The notes: generated from the letters alone by a model not told the origin. Counted from the stretch's first letter, positions 16,518 to 24,668 are shown. The stretch: DNA of 38,147 bases from CAZQSL01 sp964595945 (GCA_964595945.1 CAZQSL010000022.1:1-38147); one strand, 5' to 3'. Made by a program: numbers and translations.

Positions 16518-17810
16518 TTATTTTTTAGCGACGAATGGCGCGATGGGGAACTGGACGACTTGTGAAGTGTAGTTTTCACTGCCGGTGACATCGAAGACGC
16601 GGTAGCCCCATTCGAGGCTGTTGTGGCTGCCGCCGGTGCCGTAGCCGGATGTGATGGTGAGGGTTTCGATGGTGTTGGCAAAGGGGCGGTCGTCGTTGAT
16701 GTGGACGTGGCCTATGAGGACTGTTTTGACGCCCTGTTCGTTGAGGAAAGCGATGAATTCCTTAGATGTGGCGCCGTCGATTTTGAAGACTTTGGTGAAG
16801 CCCACTTTTTTGCCGCCGATGATGTGTTCCATGGGGATGTGCATAAATGGGATGACGGTCTGACCTGCGGCGCGTGCGGTCGCGACGTCGTTTTTGAACC
16901 ATGCGAACATTTCGTCGGAGACGCGGCTGTTGATGAAAATGCCGGACTCGGTGACGGCCTTGTCGTCTTTTGCGCGCAGGTGTTCGGGCCAGTCGAAATT
17001 GTTGATGCCGGTGAAGTGGAGTTTGCCATAGTCGAATGATATCTGGTGGGTGCCGTACATGGCGTCGTAGTATTTTTTGCCGTCGACTTTTACGCCGTCG
17101 ATGACTTTTGTGTAGAGCTCGTGATTGCCGGGGACGATGAAGATGGGGACTTTGAGGTGTTTCGTGAGGATGTTGTAGCCGGTGATGTAGTCTTCGTCGT
17201 AGTTTTCGGGCCAGAGGTTGAGGTCGCCGCCGAAGATGATGAATTCGGGGTTGAGTTGGTTGATGTCTTCGATGATCTTGATGCGTACCGGGTTGTAGTC
17301 ATAACCGGGGGCGACTTCGACGTTGAAGTGGATGTCCGTGAGGTGGATGAATTTGTAGTTGTCCTTGAATTCCCTGATGACTTTGACGGCGTGGGGCTGC
17401 GTGTCGGTGGATTTGTCGGTGAAGGTGACGATGAGGTCGTAGAGGGCTTCTGGCGCTGAGGCGGGGATGGCGGCAGTGAGGCCGTCGAGCCCGTTGGCCG
17501 ATGCGGAAGGCGCGGTGTCGAGGGTGATGGATTTTGCGGGACCGCCGATGGGCGAGATGGCGACCGAAGCGACTTTTTTAGTGCCTGGGGCAATGGCTAT
17601 GGAAAATGATGAAGCGGATTTCGCTATGGCGGGATAGGCAAAGAGCGGGTAGCGGATTTCGTTGATTTTCTGCTCGGGGATGCCAGTGGCCGCGTGGGCT
17701 GCGTGGCGCGCGAGGTCGAAGACCGAGAGGGCGCTGAAGGCGAGGGTCGCCTTGCCGATCGAGGTGAGGAAATCTCGCCTGGTGATGTTATTGTCGTCTG
17801 ATTTTTTCAT
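16518..17810 (-). CDS. Tat-exported metallophosphoesterase
   Basis: 430 residues. The N-terminus carries a twin-arginine signal (TRRDFL, 10-15) and a hydrophobic stretch ending near AHA (40), so it is probably folded with its metals before export. A beta-sandwich-like region (about 60-145) precedes the calcineurin-like domain: DIH (Asp159, His161), GGDL (Asp196), GNHE (228-231), His324, and GHVH (His368, His370). That set binds a di-metal centre for phosphomonoester or phosphodiester hydrolysis. The natural substrate is unknown. GGAGGG six bases before the ATG and a near-consensus promoter upstream are clear. Confidence 0.93.
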   Translation of the reverse strand: MKKSDDNNITRRDFLTSIGKATLAFSALSVFDLARHAAHAATGIPEQKINEIRYPLFAYPAIAKSASSFSIAIAPGTKKVASVAISPIGGPAKSITLDTAPSASANGLDGLTAAIPASAPEALYDLIVTFTDKSTDTQPHAVKVIREFKDNYKFIHLTDIHFNVEVAPGYDYNPVRIKIIEDINQLNPEFIIFGGDLNLWPENYDEDYITGYNILTKHLKVPIFIVPGNHELYTKVIDGVKVDGKKYYDAMYGTHQISFDYGKLHFTGINNFDWPEHLRAKDDKAVTESGIFINSRVSDEMFAWFKNDVATARAAGQTVIPFMHIPMEHIIGGKKVGFTKVFKIDGATSKEFIAFLNEQGVKTVLIGHVHINDDRPFANTIETLTITSGYGTGGSHNSLEWGYRVFDVTGSENYTSQVVQFPIAPFVAKK

Positions 17811-17900
17811 TGTAATCCCTCCGGGAAAGCCGTGTGGTGATAGATGATTGCCGCCGGGGAGGCCGTGGCCTGGGTGTGGGCTTGTGTTGTCAAAGTCATT

Positions 17901-17932
17901 CTGAAAGGTGCCGGGCGGTGCCGGTTTTTCAG
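17901..17932 (-). promoter_or_regulatory. Structured 5' leader of the metallophosphoesterase gene
   Basis: CTGAAA (17901-17906) is complementary to TTTCAG (17927-17932), with two copies of the octamer CCGGCACC (minus-strand reading) between them. It lies at the very 5' end of the predicted transcript. Role unknown; it may only stabilise the RNA. Confidence 0.3.
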
Positions 17933-17939
17933 ATCACCC

Positions 17940-17968
17940 ATGATACTATGGTGAGAAATTCCTGTCAA
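17940..17968 (-). promoter_or_regulatory. Strong sigma-70 promoter of the metallophosphoesterase operon
   Basis: On the minus strand: TTGACA (17968-17963), 17-base spacer, TATCAT (17945-17940). Only one mismatch in twelve. Predicted start near 17933 leaves a leader of about 120 bases. Confidence 0.7.
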
Positions 17969-17993
17969 ACGGGACCGCCGCTGAGGCGGGACG

Positions 17994-18599
17994 TCAGGTG
18001 AGAAATTCCGCGATTTTCGCGGCGATGTCGTGCTCGCGTCCGAGCAGGAAGTGGTCGGCGCCCGGGATGAGGGCGAATTGTGCCCCGGCGGCCGACGCTA
18101 TTTTCTGGATTTCGGCTGCTGATGAAAACTCGTCGTGTGATGGTGAGATGAAGAGTACGGGTTTTGGAAATGAGCGGGGGTAGATGAATCGCTCGAAGGT
18201 GGTGAGAGGCGCGATGCAGGCGAGCGACGAGACACGGGGGTCGGATTCGCAGGCTGAGAGTGCGGCCATCGCCCCGAATGAATATCCGGCGACCGAGATT
18301 TGCCGTATGGAGATGTCGGCGTCGAGCGTGGCGATGGCGGCAGCGACGTCTGCCGATGCTGACGTGAGGCCGTCAAATGTGCCTTCGGAACGTCCGGTGC
18401 CGCGGTAATTGAATCTGAGTGTGGTGAATCCCGAGTCGCTGAGTACGGCTTCGAGCGCGAGGATGACATTGTTGTGCATCGAGCCGCCGTAGGCTGGGTG
18501 GGGGGGGCAGAGCACGACGCCGTGAGAGCTTTCTGTCTGCGCGTGCATGATTATGCCGTGCATGCGGCTGTCTTGCGAAGTGAAGAAAGTGTCGATCAT
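17994..18599 (-). CDS. Small alpha/beta hydrolase
   Basis: 201 residues, a compact dienelactone-hydrolase-like fold. PPHPAYGGSMHN near residue 32 is typical of this family. The triad is Ser107 in GYSFG (105-109), Asp156 in SHDEF and His183 in ADHFLLG. It should be a cytoplasmic esterase or acyl hydrolase; no signal peptide is present. Its ATG overlaps the stop of the preceding secreted-protein gene as ATGA, so the two are translationally coupled. Substrate unknown. Confidence 0.9.
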   Translation of the reverse strand: MIDTFFTSQDSRMHGIIMHAQTESSHGVVLCPPHPAYGGSMHNNVILALEAVLSDSGFTTLRFNYRGTGRSEGTFDGLTSASADVAAAIATLDADISIRQISVAGYSFGAMAALSACESDPRVSSLACIAPLTTFERFIYPRSFPKPVLFISPSHDEFSSAAEIQKIASAAGAQFALIPGADHFLLGREHDIAAKIAEFLT

Positions 18600-20170
18600 T
18601 TTGAGATTACTGCCTCTCCGGGTTTTTTCGCCGGCGGAGGGGCTGGCTGTGTGACGGCAAGTGCGCGGCTTGTGAATTTGACGGCGATATAGGGGGTGCG
18701 GAAGTCGCGTGTGGCACTGGAAAATGACGATGAGGATGCCGTGTGTGACGTGAACAGCCGGAGGTAGAAACCTTCGGCGCTGGCGGAGCTTTTCGCGCGG
18801 GCGGCAAGCTGTTTTGCAATGTCCGCCCTGGGGAAACGCCAGTAGAGGCTGCTATTGCTCATAAGCATCTGGAGCGGAATTTCGCTGACTACAGTATTGT
18901 AGGGAGGCAGGATGTTTTTGTCCGGGTCGGTGCCGATGCTGCGCCCGCTGAAGGCTGTCACTATTTTTTTCTGGTCTGCCGTCAGCGGCTTGGTGTCGAG
19001 CATCTTGAGGTATTTTGCGTACTGCAGCATGGCGAAAGTGTCATAGGTGAGATAAAAGAATACTTCGTCGGAAAGCAGCGTGGGAAACGAGTATGACCTC
19101 AAGCCGGACTCAGGGGCAAAATTGTTGTATAGCCCCTGCCCGATCATGGTGGAAAATGCTGGAGCGTCGATGGAGGAGACTCTGAGGGTATAGCGCGTGG
19201 CACTGCCTTTCTGAGTGATGCCGGACAGTCTGGCGTCGTCCATTTTCAGGAAAAGATAGCCTTCGGTGCTGGCGGCTTCGAATCGGATAGCCCGTTCTGG
19301 ATTCGGGACATGTACTGTGGACGCGGGCGGCTCCTCAATGGGGGCTTCTCCGAAAAGGAGGGAAAAATCTATGGTATTGGTCGCGGAGGGACGTGGCTGG
19401 TCGAAGAGTTCGGCCGTGATGTTGCCGAGAGTATCCATCGCCGTGAAGACCACGGAAACGGTAGAGCCGGCCGGTATGGCGGCAGCAGAGGCAGGCGCGA
19501 TTTCGGCAGACCACAAATCGCCCGCGGACTCGCCCGAGGGCTTGAGCCGGATGGATTTCCATGTCACGCCGTCATCGGATGAATACCCTGCGGTCATGCC
19601 GGTTATCCCGGCGCCCGCTGGCGCTGAGGTCTTGACTGACGCCCTGACGCTGATCGTCACCGATCCCGAGGCCGGAGGGGCCGTTTTCGCGGCGCTGCCC
19701 GCTTTACCGGTCTGCGCCCCGATGATGTCGCCCGAAGGCTTGGCGGCTTCTTCCGACCCCGAATTGAGTATCAGCGCGGGATCGGAAAAAACGGCGTGGC
19801 TCGGAAACATCAGGGCCTCGGGGTAATTGCTTTCAGCCGAATCCTGCTTCTGCTGCACCTGTATGAGCCTGGTGAGAAAATCGAGACTTGCCGAATTGGA
19901 CAAAATATGGTGGGGCGAAGTCTCGTCGCCCGGATCAGGCAGCGGGTGCCCGGTAATATAATGGGTTTCCGATGCGGTACCGGAGGCTTCAGGACTGATT
20001 GTGGCGGCCGGGGTGATGCTGGTTTGAGACTCGCTGATTGCCGGTCCAATTATGGAAGAAGCGGCAAACGAGTGGGAAAAAAAACACATGCAGACAGCAA
20101 CGGCGGACAGCAGCGGAAAAGCGCGCCGCGTCCACGCGTGCAGCCATGATGTGTCGCGCAAGGTTGTCAT
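18596..20170 (-). CDS. Unknown secreted protein with a beta-sandwich segment
   Basis: 524 residues from the ATG at 20170 (GGAG nine bases upstream); an upstream in-frame extension to 20254 has no ribosome site. A signal peptide is clear: a basic n-region, a hydrophobic core near 19-33 and a cleavage site after SFA (about 36). A low-complexity, Ser/Pro/Ala-rich linker follows. Residues around 170-260 (VTISVRASV to VSVVFTAMDTLGNIT) look like a beta-sandwich of the type that contains the SxDxGxTW motif. The C-terminal half is a separate globular domain with no motif I recognise. It is exported to the periplasm or surface. Its coupling to the small hydrolase suggests a joint role, but none can be named. 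Confidence 0.8.
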   Translation of the reverse strand: MTTLRDTSWLHAWTRRAFPLLSAVAVCMCFFSHSFAASSIIGPAISESQTSITPAATISPEASGTASETHYITGHPLPDPGDETSPHHILSNSASLDFLTRLIQVQQKQDSAESNYPEALMFPSHAVFSDPALILNSGSEEAAKPSGDIIGAQTGKAGSAAKTAPPASGSVTISVRASVKTSAPAGAGITGMTAGYSSDDGVTWKSIRLKPSGESAGDLWSAEIAPASAAAIPAGSTVSVVFTAMDTLGNITAELFDQPRPSATNTIDFSLLFGEAPIEEPPASTVHVPNPERAIRFEAASTEGYLFLKMDDARLSGITQKGSATRYTLRVSSIDAPAFSTMIGQGLYNNFAPESGLRSYSFPTLLSDEVFFYLTYDTFAMLQYAKYLKMLDTKPLTADQKKIVTAFSGRSIGTDPDKNILPPYNTVVSEIPLQMLMSNSSLYWRFPRADIAKQLAARAKSSASAEGFYLRLFTSHTASSSSFSSATRDFRTPYIAVKFTSRALAVTQPAPPPAKKPGEAVISK

Positions 20171-20211
20171 GTCAGACGGCTCCAGTACGACTGTGGCTTG
20201 ATCCACTGAAG

Positions 20212-20241
20212 ATTTTACATCGCGAAGGCGTCCAATAGCAA
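20212..20241 (-). promoter_or_regulatory. Possible promoter of the secreted-protein gene
   Basis: On the minus strand: TTGCTA (20241-20236), 18 bases, TAAAAT (20217-20212), about 40 bases before the ATG at 20170. Moderate match only. Confidence 0.35.
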
Positions 20242-20284
20242 CCGCCGCACCCATTATGCGGCTGCCAGCCGGAGATAGCCTTGT

Positions 20285-20545
20285 TCACTTCTGCACATCA
20301 CTACCATGCCGCATGCCCGCGGGCTGCTTGACGCTTGCGCCTAAGCCGAGGTGCGCAAGAAACATTTTTTTGTTGGCACTCAGATGAAATCCGAGTGAAA
20401 CCACCATGACGATCGCAGACAACACGTGGATATGCGCAAATGTTCCGTGGCTCATCACCGGGTGAATGATACCTGTCACGACAAGTGACAAAAATGACAC
20501 CGCGAGGAAAATCGCGGCAAGTCTGCGCTTCTTTGACTGTTTCAT
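20285..20545 (-). CDS. Small two-helix membrane protein (DUF4405-like)
   Basis: 86 residues with a basic N-terminus and two hydrophobic segments (about 9-30 and 38-56). Histidines lie at or near the membrane segments (IIHPVMSHGTFAHIHVLSAI and LGFHLS), in the pattern of DUF4405/cytochrome b561-like proteins, where they can bind heme. The tail is short and soluble. It is third in the TetR-ferredoxin operon, so it may be a membrane electron-transfer partner of the ferredoxin. Family assignment rests on the His-helix pattern and is moderate. Confidence 0.75.
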   Translation of the reverse strand: MKQSKKRRLAAIFLAVSFLSLVVTGIIHPVMSHGTFAHIHVLSAIVMVVSLGFHLSANKKMFLAHLGLGASVKQPAGMRHGSDVQK

Positions 20546-20637
20546 AGTCCATCACTCTCCAAATTGAAAACTATCCCGAATCGTTTGCTTCACGTCCGTA
20601 GCGCTTATGTCATGCCGGACGAAAACGGGCAGGCCGG

Positions 20638-20883
20638 TCAGACCTCTTTAGTGCCGGCAATAGGCGTGATAGCCCCATCGCCGCAAACTCTTGAGCACGC
20701 AAGACATCCTGTGCAGCCATCCGCGTTTATGATCTTCGAATGCTTGTGCGGGCCAAGTGAAATCCTGCCGAACACCCCTTTGGGGCAAACTTCGATACAT
20801 TTCCAGCACGCTTCGCATCTGGATGTGTCGAGCATGACGAATTCAGTGCGGCGATTCCCATGTTTTCTGTGGAACAAGCTCAT
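20638..20883 (-). CDS. Ferredoxin with two [4Fe-4S] motifs
   Basis: 81 residues from the ATG at 20883, which has GGCAGG six bases upstream; the TTG two codons earlier is less likely. Two clusters are predicted: Cys23, Cys26, Cys29, Cys33 and Cys57, Cys60, Cys63, Cys67, each in the CxxCxxCxxxC pattern. The first ends in CP as usual; the second ends in CGDG. It should shuttle low-potential electrons. It sits 30 bases after tetR and 92 bases before the small membrane protein gene. Confidence 0.93.
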   Translation of the reverse strand: MSLFHRKHGNRRTEFVMLDTSRCEACWKCIEVCPKGVFGRISLGPHKHSKIINADGCTGCLACSRVCGDGAITPIAGTKEV

Positions 20884-20913
20884 GATCAACCTGCCATATC
20901 TGTAAGATAATAC

Positions 20914-21504
20914 TCATATAATACCGCTCTTGAAAATGGTGAGCTGAAGGTCGGTTATCTTTCTTGCAACAAGCTCGATATCGGGCTTTTTCTCATTGAG
21001 GATCATATCCTCGATCAGTTTACTCATTGCACCGAAAAGAAAACTGACCAGAAAATCCACATCGCTGACATGGAACAGCCCCTGCTCGACACGCATCCGG
21101 ATTTCCCTGGACATGGTAGCCTTGACCGTCGAATCGAATTTATTAGCCAGATCGAGAGTGTCGCAATTTTTCGAGTGAAGCTCGGTGTGAATGATGCGAA
21201 ATATATCCCTGTTCTCAAGGACTTCCCTGAAGATGACAAGGTGCTTGCGGTACAAAGCCTCTTCGGGTGACAGCCCGAGGTCATCGGAGGCCATCAGGTG
21301 GCTGTATGCTTCGAGTCGGTTGAGATACGATGTGACGAGTTCGCGGAAGAGTGAATTCTTGTCCTTGAAGTACTGGTAGAGGGTAGGACGCGCAATGCCG
21401 GCATAGCCGCATATAACCGCAATGCTCGCTTTTTCATAGCCGTGGGTGGCAAAGGCGACAGCCGCGGCTTCGAGTATCATGTTCTTTCTGTCTTCAGAAT
21501 TCAT
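20914..21504 (-). CDS. TetR/AcrR-family repressor
   Basis: 196 residues from the ATG at 21504, which has AAAGG seven bases upstream. The open frame continues upstream through an ATG that falls inside the operator palindrome, so the later start is preferred. The N-terminal helix-turn-helix runs from about residue 8 to 52 and shows the family pattern (ILEAAAVAFATHGY, then ARPTLYQYFKDKNSLF). The C-terminal ligand pocket is diverse and the ligand cannot be told. It leads the operon with the ferredoxin and the membrane protein, and very probably represses its own promoter by binding the palindrome that abuts the -10 box. Confidence 0.94.
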   Translation of the reverse strand: MNSEDRKNMILEAAAVAFATHGYEKASIAVICGYAGIARPTLYQYFKDKNSLFRELVTSYLNRLEAYSHLMASDDLGLSPEEALYRKHLVIFREVLENRDIFRIIHTELHSKNCDTLDLANKFDSTVKATMSREIRMRVEQGLFHVSDVDFLVSFLFGAMSKLIEDMILNEKKPDIELVARKITDLQLTIFKSGII

Positions 21505-21520
21505 ATATGGCCTTTGAAAA

Positions 21521-21534
21521 ACTGACATGTCAGT
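21521..21534. promoter_or_regulatory. Perfect 14-base palindromic operator for TetR
   Basis: ACTGACATGTCAGT is a perfect inverted repeat directly downstream of the tetR -10 box, covering the expected start of transcription. Size, symmetry and position match TetR-family autoregulatory operators. Confidence 0.75.
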
Positions 21535-21563
21535 ATTGTAATCGACGTTTGGCGGCGAGTCAA
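21535..21563 (-). promoter_or_regulatory. Sigma-70 promoter of the tetR operon
   Basis: On the minus strand: TTGACT (21563-21558), 17-base spacer, TACAAT (21540-21535). One mismatch in each box. The operator begins at the next base. Confidence 0.8.
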
Positions 21564-21660
21564 CCTGATTGATCAATATACTGAATATCAATAGAAATCA
21601 CCTACCGCTGTGTGTAGCACAATGAAACGGTAACTTGGAGAAAAGTTAAGTATATAAAGC

Positions 21661-21710
21661 TTTTTGGAAGAGGTGCGGAGAAACCTTTTCCTCGAAAAAG
21701 GTTTCTCCGG
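21661..21710 (-). repeat. Dispersed hairpin repeat, copy 1
   Basis: Thirteen-base stem GGAGAAACCTTTT (21677-21689) with AAAAGGTTTCTCC (21696-21708), plus a conserved tail CACCTCTTCCAAAAA read on the minus strand (down to 21661). The same stem sequence and tail occur on the plus strand at 37974-38021. This copy lies between divergent genes, so it is not the terminator of either neighbour. Confidence 0.75.
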
Positions 21711-21839
21711 CAGGAAAATATAAATAATTTATCGTTAATCATTCGCACTGCCAGAGCGGATCTCTCTTGCATTTCAGACAGACTCGCCGGACCTTGCGGA
21801 TCATCGCATTTGCCATATCTCGATAGAGGCACTGCAGTT

Positions 21840-21868
21840 TTGACAATTATGAAATATCTCATTATAAT
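21840..21868 (+). promoter_or_regulatory. Perfect-consensus sigma-70 promoter of the HD-GYP gene
   Basis: TTGACA (21840-21845), 17-base spacer, TATAAT (21863-21868): both boxes match consensus in full. Transcription should begin near 21875, only about six bases before the GTG at 21881. Confidence 0.8.
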
Positions 21869-21880
21869 ATACGATGGATT

Positions 21881-22921
21881 GTGTTGGACGCAAAGATCGA
21901 ATTGACTACGGCACATGCTGCCCGTCCGGGACAATCAGTTGTCCAGGGGGAAAATACACTGGTGGCAAGCACCATGGACAGCGAGCCATCTGCCATGTCT
22001 TCAGGTACAGGCCTCATCAAGGTCAAGAAGTATCAGGTGAAATACTTTCGGGAAACGCCCCTTTACTGCTGCACGAGCGGAAATGGCTGCGAGCTGTACA
22101 AACCATCCGGCGTGTGGATCAGTGACTTGCGCATAAATGCGGACAGATACCCCAACGAACTTTACATGGATGTGCGAGATAAAACACTCGGCCTGAGAGA
22201 ACTCCAGAGCGGGCTCAACGACCAGCTCACGGGCGAACTCCGCTCGGGTGATCCGGAAAAGATCAGGGAGACGCTCGAAGTAATCGTGAGGGATACGCTC
22301 CTCGATCCGCGATCCGGCAATCTCGGCGGGGCGGCCGAAACGGTCAATTCCATCGTCGACGTGTGTTCCGAAAGAGTCGACATAATCAAAAATCTCGTCT
22401 CCGTTTCGGCAATTGATTATTCGACGGCAGTACATTCGATCAACGTGATGGCCCTGACAGTGGGATATGCGTTTTTCTGCGGTTTCCAGCAGGATGAAAT
22501 CAGAAAGATAGGTCTCTGCGCACTGCTGCATGACGTGGGCAAGACGGAAGTGCCCACGCTCCTGCTCAAGGCGCCGCGCCGCCTGACGGATTTCGAGTTC
22601 GACCAGATCAAGCAGCACACGACATTCGGCTATAAAATCCTGAAAGGGAATCTGTTTGACGAAGATATCTGCCTCTGCGCCCTGCAGCATCACGAGCGGC
22701 GCGACGGCAGCGGCTATCCGAATGGCGTTACTGATATTTCCTATTACGCGGAGATCGTGGGCATGATAGACTGTTACGAAGCCATCACATGCAACGACAG
22801 GCCATACAGAAATGCCATGCGTCCGTTTTCCGCGCTTTCGCTGATCAAGAAGGAGCTTTCCAGCGGAAGATTCAACACCGGGGTTTTCGAAAATTTCGTG
22901 ATGAGCCTCGGCCGGGAATGA
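21881..22921 (+). CDS. HD-GYP domain phosphodiesterase
   Basis: 346 residues from the GTG at 21881; no ribosome site is visible there. An ATG at 21974 with GGTGG upstream is a good alternative and would remove 31 unconserved residues. The N-terminal part (about 45-160) is a small beta-rich domain followed by helices. The C-terminal HD-GYP domain has HD at 217-218 and the GYP loop HHERRDGSGYP (270-280). The family breaks cyclic di-GMP down to pGpG or GMP with a di- or tri-iron site and so favours motility over attachment. No receiver or sensor domain is attached. It is monocistronic, driven by a consensus promoter. Confidence 0.9.
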   Translation: MLDAKIELTTAHAARPGQSVVQGENTLVASTMDSEPSAMSSGTGLIKVKKYQVKYFRETPLYCCTSGNGCELYKPSGVWISDLRINADRYPNELYMDVRDKTLGLRELQSGLNDQLTGELRSGDPEKIRETLEVIVRDTLLDPRSGNLGGAAETVNSIVDVCSERVDIIKNLVSVSAIDYSTAVHSINVMALTVGYAFFCGFQQDEIRKIGLCALLHDVGKTEVPTLLLKAPRRLTDFEFDQIKQHTTFGYKILKGNLFDEDICLCALQHHERRDGSGYPNGVTDISYYAEIVGMIDCYEAITCNDRPYRNAMRPFSALSLIKKELSSGRFNTGVFENFVMSLGRE

Positions 22922-23047
22922 CTCGCCGGCCCGGGCAAGGCGGTTGCCAGCTCTCGCGTTCTCAGGCCCGGGACCTGATACCGATTAGCCTTCGTGTAAT
23001 CCAGCTAATACTTGCTTCCTTCCCAAAATAGTGTGCTTTCGGGGTGA

Positions 23048-24529
23048 CTATCTGTCGAAGTCCCATCGTTCGGGCTGTTTGACGGTGATCTTGACGGAAG
23101 AGATGGAAGCGAAGACACGGGCAGGTGTGTGGCGTTGTCTGAAATAATGGCGGATGAATGCCTGTATCTGCGGGTCCTGACTGTCGAGGTGGTCCCAGAT
23201 GGCGGGGGGGATTTCGATGTTTCCGTTTTTTTCGCGGTTGACTTTGTCGAGTCCGCGGCCTGATTTTTCCTTGCGGCGGAGGGCTTCGGTGGTGTGGAGA
23301 AAGAGATCGAAAGACTTGCCGCCGGCGAGGTGGATGCGCAGGATGGCGGGCGAGCAGTAGCAGTTGAAGTCGAGGAGTTCGGCGCTCCATGTGTCAGGCG
23401 TGACAGCGTCGGGCGAGGTGACGGGGACGAGTGCGGATGTAGCTGTCATGTTGCGAGCGAAGTAGTAGTCATCGGATGGGCCGAGGTCTTTGTGCGACAT
23501 GTCTTCGGGAGTGTTTTCGATGAATTGGCCCTTGAGGGGCATGCCGGTGATGTGAAATTGCCAGTCCGAGGGGGCCATGCCGGTGATGTCTTTTTCGAAG
23601 TAGCCCGTGTTGCCTGAGGCATCGACGCCTTCGACGCGCATGGTGCGGTGGATGGTGCCGGGGCCGATCTTGTGGAGGCTGATGACGTTGGTGATGCGTC
23701 CGTTGATTTTGGGGTGCATGGTCCACGGCGCGGGGGGTAGCTGCTGTTTGGGATTGGGCAGTCCGGTCTGGTCGTAGTAGGAGTATTCGCGGAACATGGT
23801 AGCGGGGCCTGAGAGGTCGAAGTCCCACAGTGTGGTGAACATGTCGCCGTATTTGTTGATGAGGAAAAAGGAAGAGCCGCTCGCGCTGAGATTGATGGCT
23901 CTGAATCTGCCGCGCTCGGGTCCGCATATTTCGTAATTGAGATCGGCGGGGAGCCAGCCGTCGTTGAAGGAAATCCACTGTCCGCCGTTTTTGAGGACGA
24001 TGAGGTGGGCGCAGGTGGCTTCGCCGACTTTCTGCCTGTTGCCGACGTGGTCGGTGTAGTAGATGTCCTCTTCGGGCGAAACGGTCGACCAGTCCCATTT
24101 GACGATGTCGGCGGGGAGGATGTTTTTTTCGCCAGTGGTGAAGGGCATGCCACGGTATTCGTACCATTTGAATGAGGATATGTCGCCCGTGGCGCCAGCC
24201 ATTTGCCAGAGTGCGCGGCTGTCGTCGAGCGCCATCATGAATTTGTCGTCGATGGAAATCTGTATGACATGGCCGGCGAGCTGCGGGGGCAGTTCGATCT
24301 TTTGCCAGCCGCCGGTCCTGCCGGTACGTTCGGTGTTGGGTTTGATGTATATGTCGCCGCCTCGGGTGATTGCGTAGTAGGCGCTGTTGAAACTTTCGGT
24401 GTTTGTCCTGAAGTAGAGTTTTTCCGGCGCGTCGGCTGGCGCCCCCTCTCCCGATCCGCACACTGCCATTATCGGGGCAAGCGCGATCATCACTCCCATC
24501 ACGCAAATCAAACGGAGTTTTTTCATCAT
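23048..24529 (-). CDS. Unknown exported, lipoprotein-like protein
   Basis: 493 residues. The N-terminus has two lysines, a hydrophobic core and a Cys at about residue 24 (MAVCGSGEG), an imperfect lipobox, so it may be lipid-anchored. The body has several short Trp- and Gly-rich beta segments (for example ITRGGDIYIKPN, ALDDSRALWQMAG, LINKYGDMFTTLWDFD) spaced like blades of a beta-propeller, similar to tectonin or RCC1-type repeats. I do not recognise the family. The start has GAGG seven bases upstream and a near-consensus promoter lies 56 bases before it. It stands alone between the convergent HD-GYP gene and the divergent MFS gene. Confidence 0.8.
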   Translation of the reverse strand: MMKKLRLICVMGVMIALAPIMAVCGSGEGAPADAPEKLYFRTNTESFNSAYYAITRGGDIYIKPNTERTGRTGGWQKIELPPQLAGHVIQISIDDKFMMALDDSRALWQMAGATGDISSFKWYEYRGMPFTTGEKNILPADIVKWDWSTVSPEEDIYYTDHVGNRQKVGEATCAHLIVLKNGGQWISFNDGWLPADLNYEICGPERGRFRAINLSASGSSFFLINKYGDMFTTLWDFDLSGPATMFREYSYYDQTGLPNPKQQLPPAPWTMHPKINGRITNVISLHKIGPGTIHRTMRVEGVDASGNTGYFEKDITGMAPSDWQFHITGMPLKGQFIENTPEDMSHKDLGPSDDYYFARNMTATSALVPVTSPDAVTPDTWSAELLDFNCYCSPAILRIHLAGGKSFDLFLHTTEALRRKEKSGRGLDKVNREKNGNIEIPPAIWDHLDSQDPQIQAFIRHYFRQRHTPARVFASISSVKITVKQPERWDFDR

Positions 24530-24584
24530 CTGACAACCTCTCGGGTGTGTTTGCTGTTTGTGTGTGTCAGCAGCAGTTATGCCT

Positions 24585-24613
24585 ATGATACATTTCTGTC
24601 AGCGATTTGTCGA
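24585..24613 (-). promoter_or_regulatory. Promoter of the lipoprotein-like gene
   Basis: On the minus strand: TCGACA (24613-24608), 17-base spacer, TATCAT (24590-24585). The -10 hexamer is the same as in the metallophosphoesterase promoter. Leader of about 50 bases. Confidence 0.55.
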
Positions 24614-24668
24614 ACTCCCGATCACTGCTCCAGCCGGCAGGCGGCGCGAAGGTGAAACGCATCCCGAA

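Larger units (their letters stand above)
21505..21880. other. Divergent intergenic region, tetR to HD-GYP gene
   Basis: 376 bases without a convincing gene. From left to right it holds the tetR operator and promoter (21521-21563), an AT-rich stretch, the hairpin repeat (21661-21710), more AT-rich DNA and the consensus promoter of the HD-GYP gene (21840-21868). A 110-codon open frame across it on the minus strand has no ribosome site or recognisable product. Confidence 0.6.

Noticed and set aside
21602..21934. 110-codon minus-strand frame in the tetR/HD-GYP spacer
   Set aside because: It runs through the hairpin repeat and the HD-GYP promoter, with no ribosome site.
22922..23047. GC-rich repeats between the convergent HD-GYP and lipoprotein genes
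   Set aside because: GGCCCGGG occurs twice, but no stable stem with a T tract forms; I could not support a terminator.
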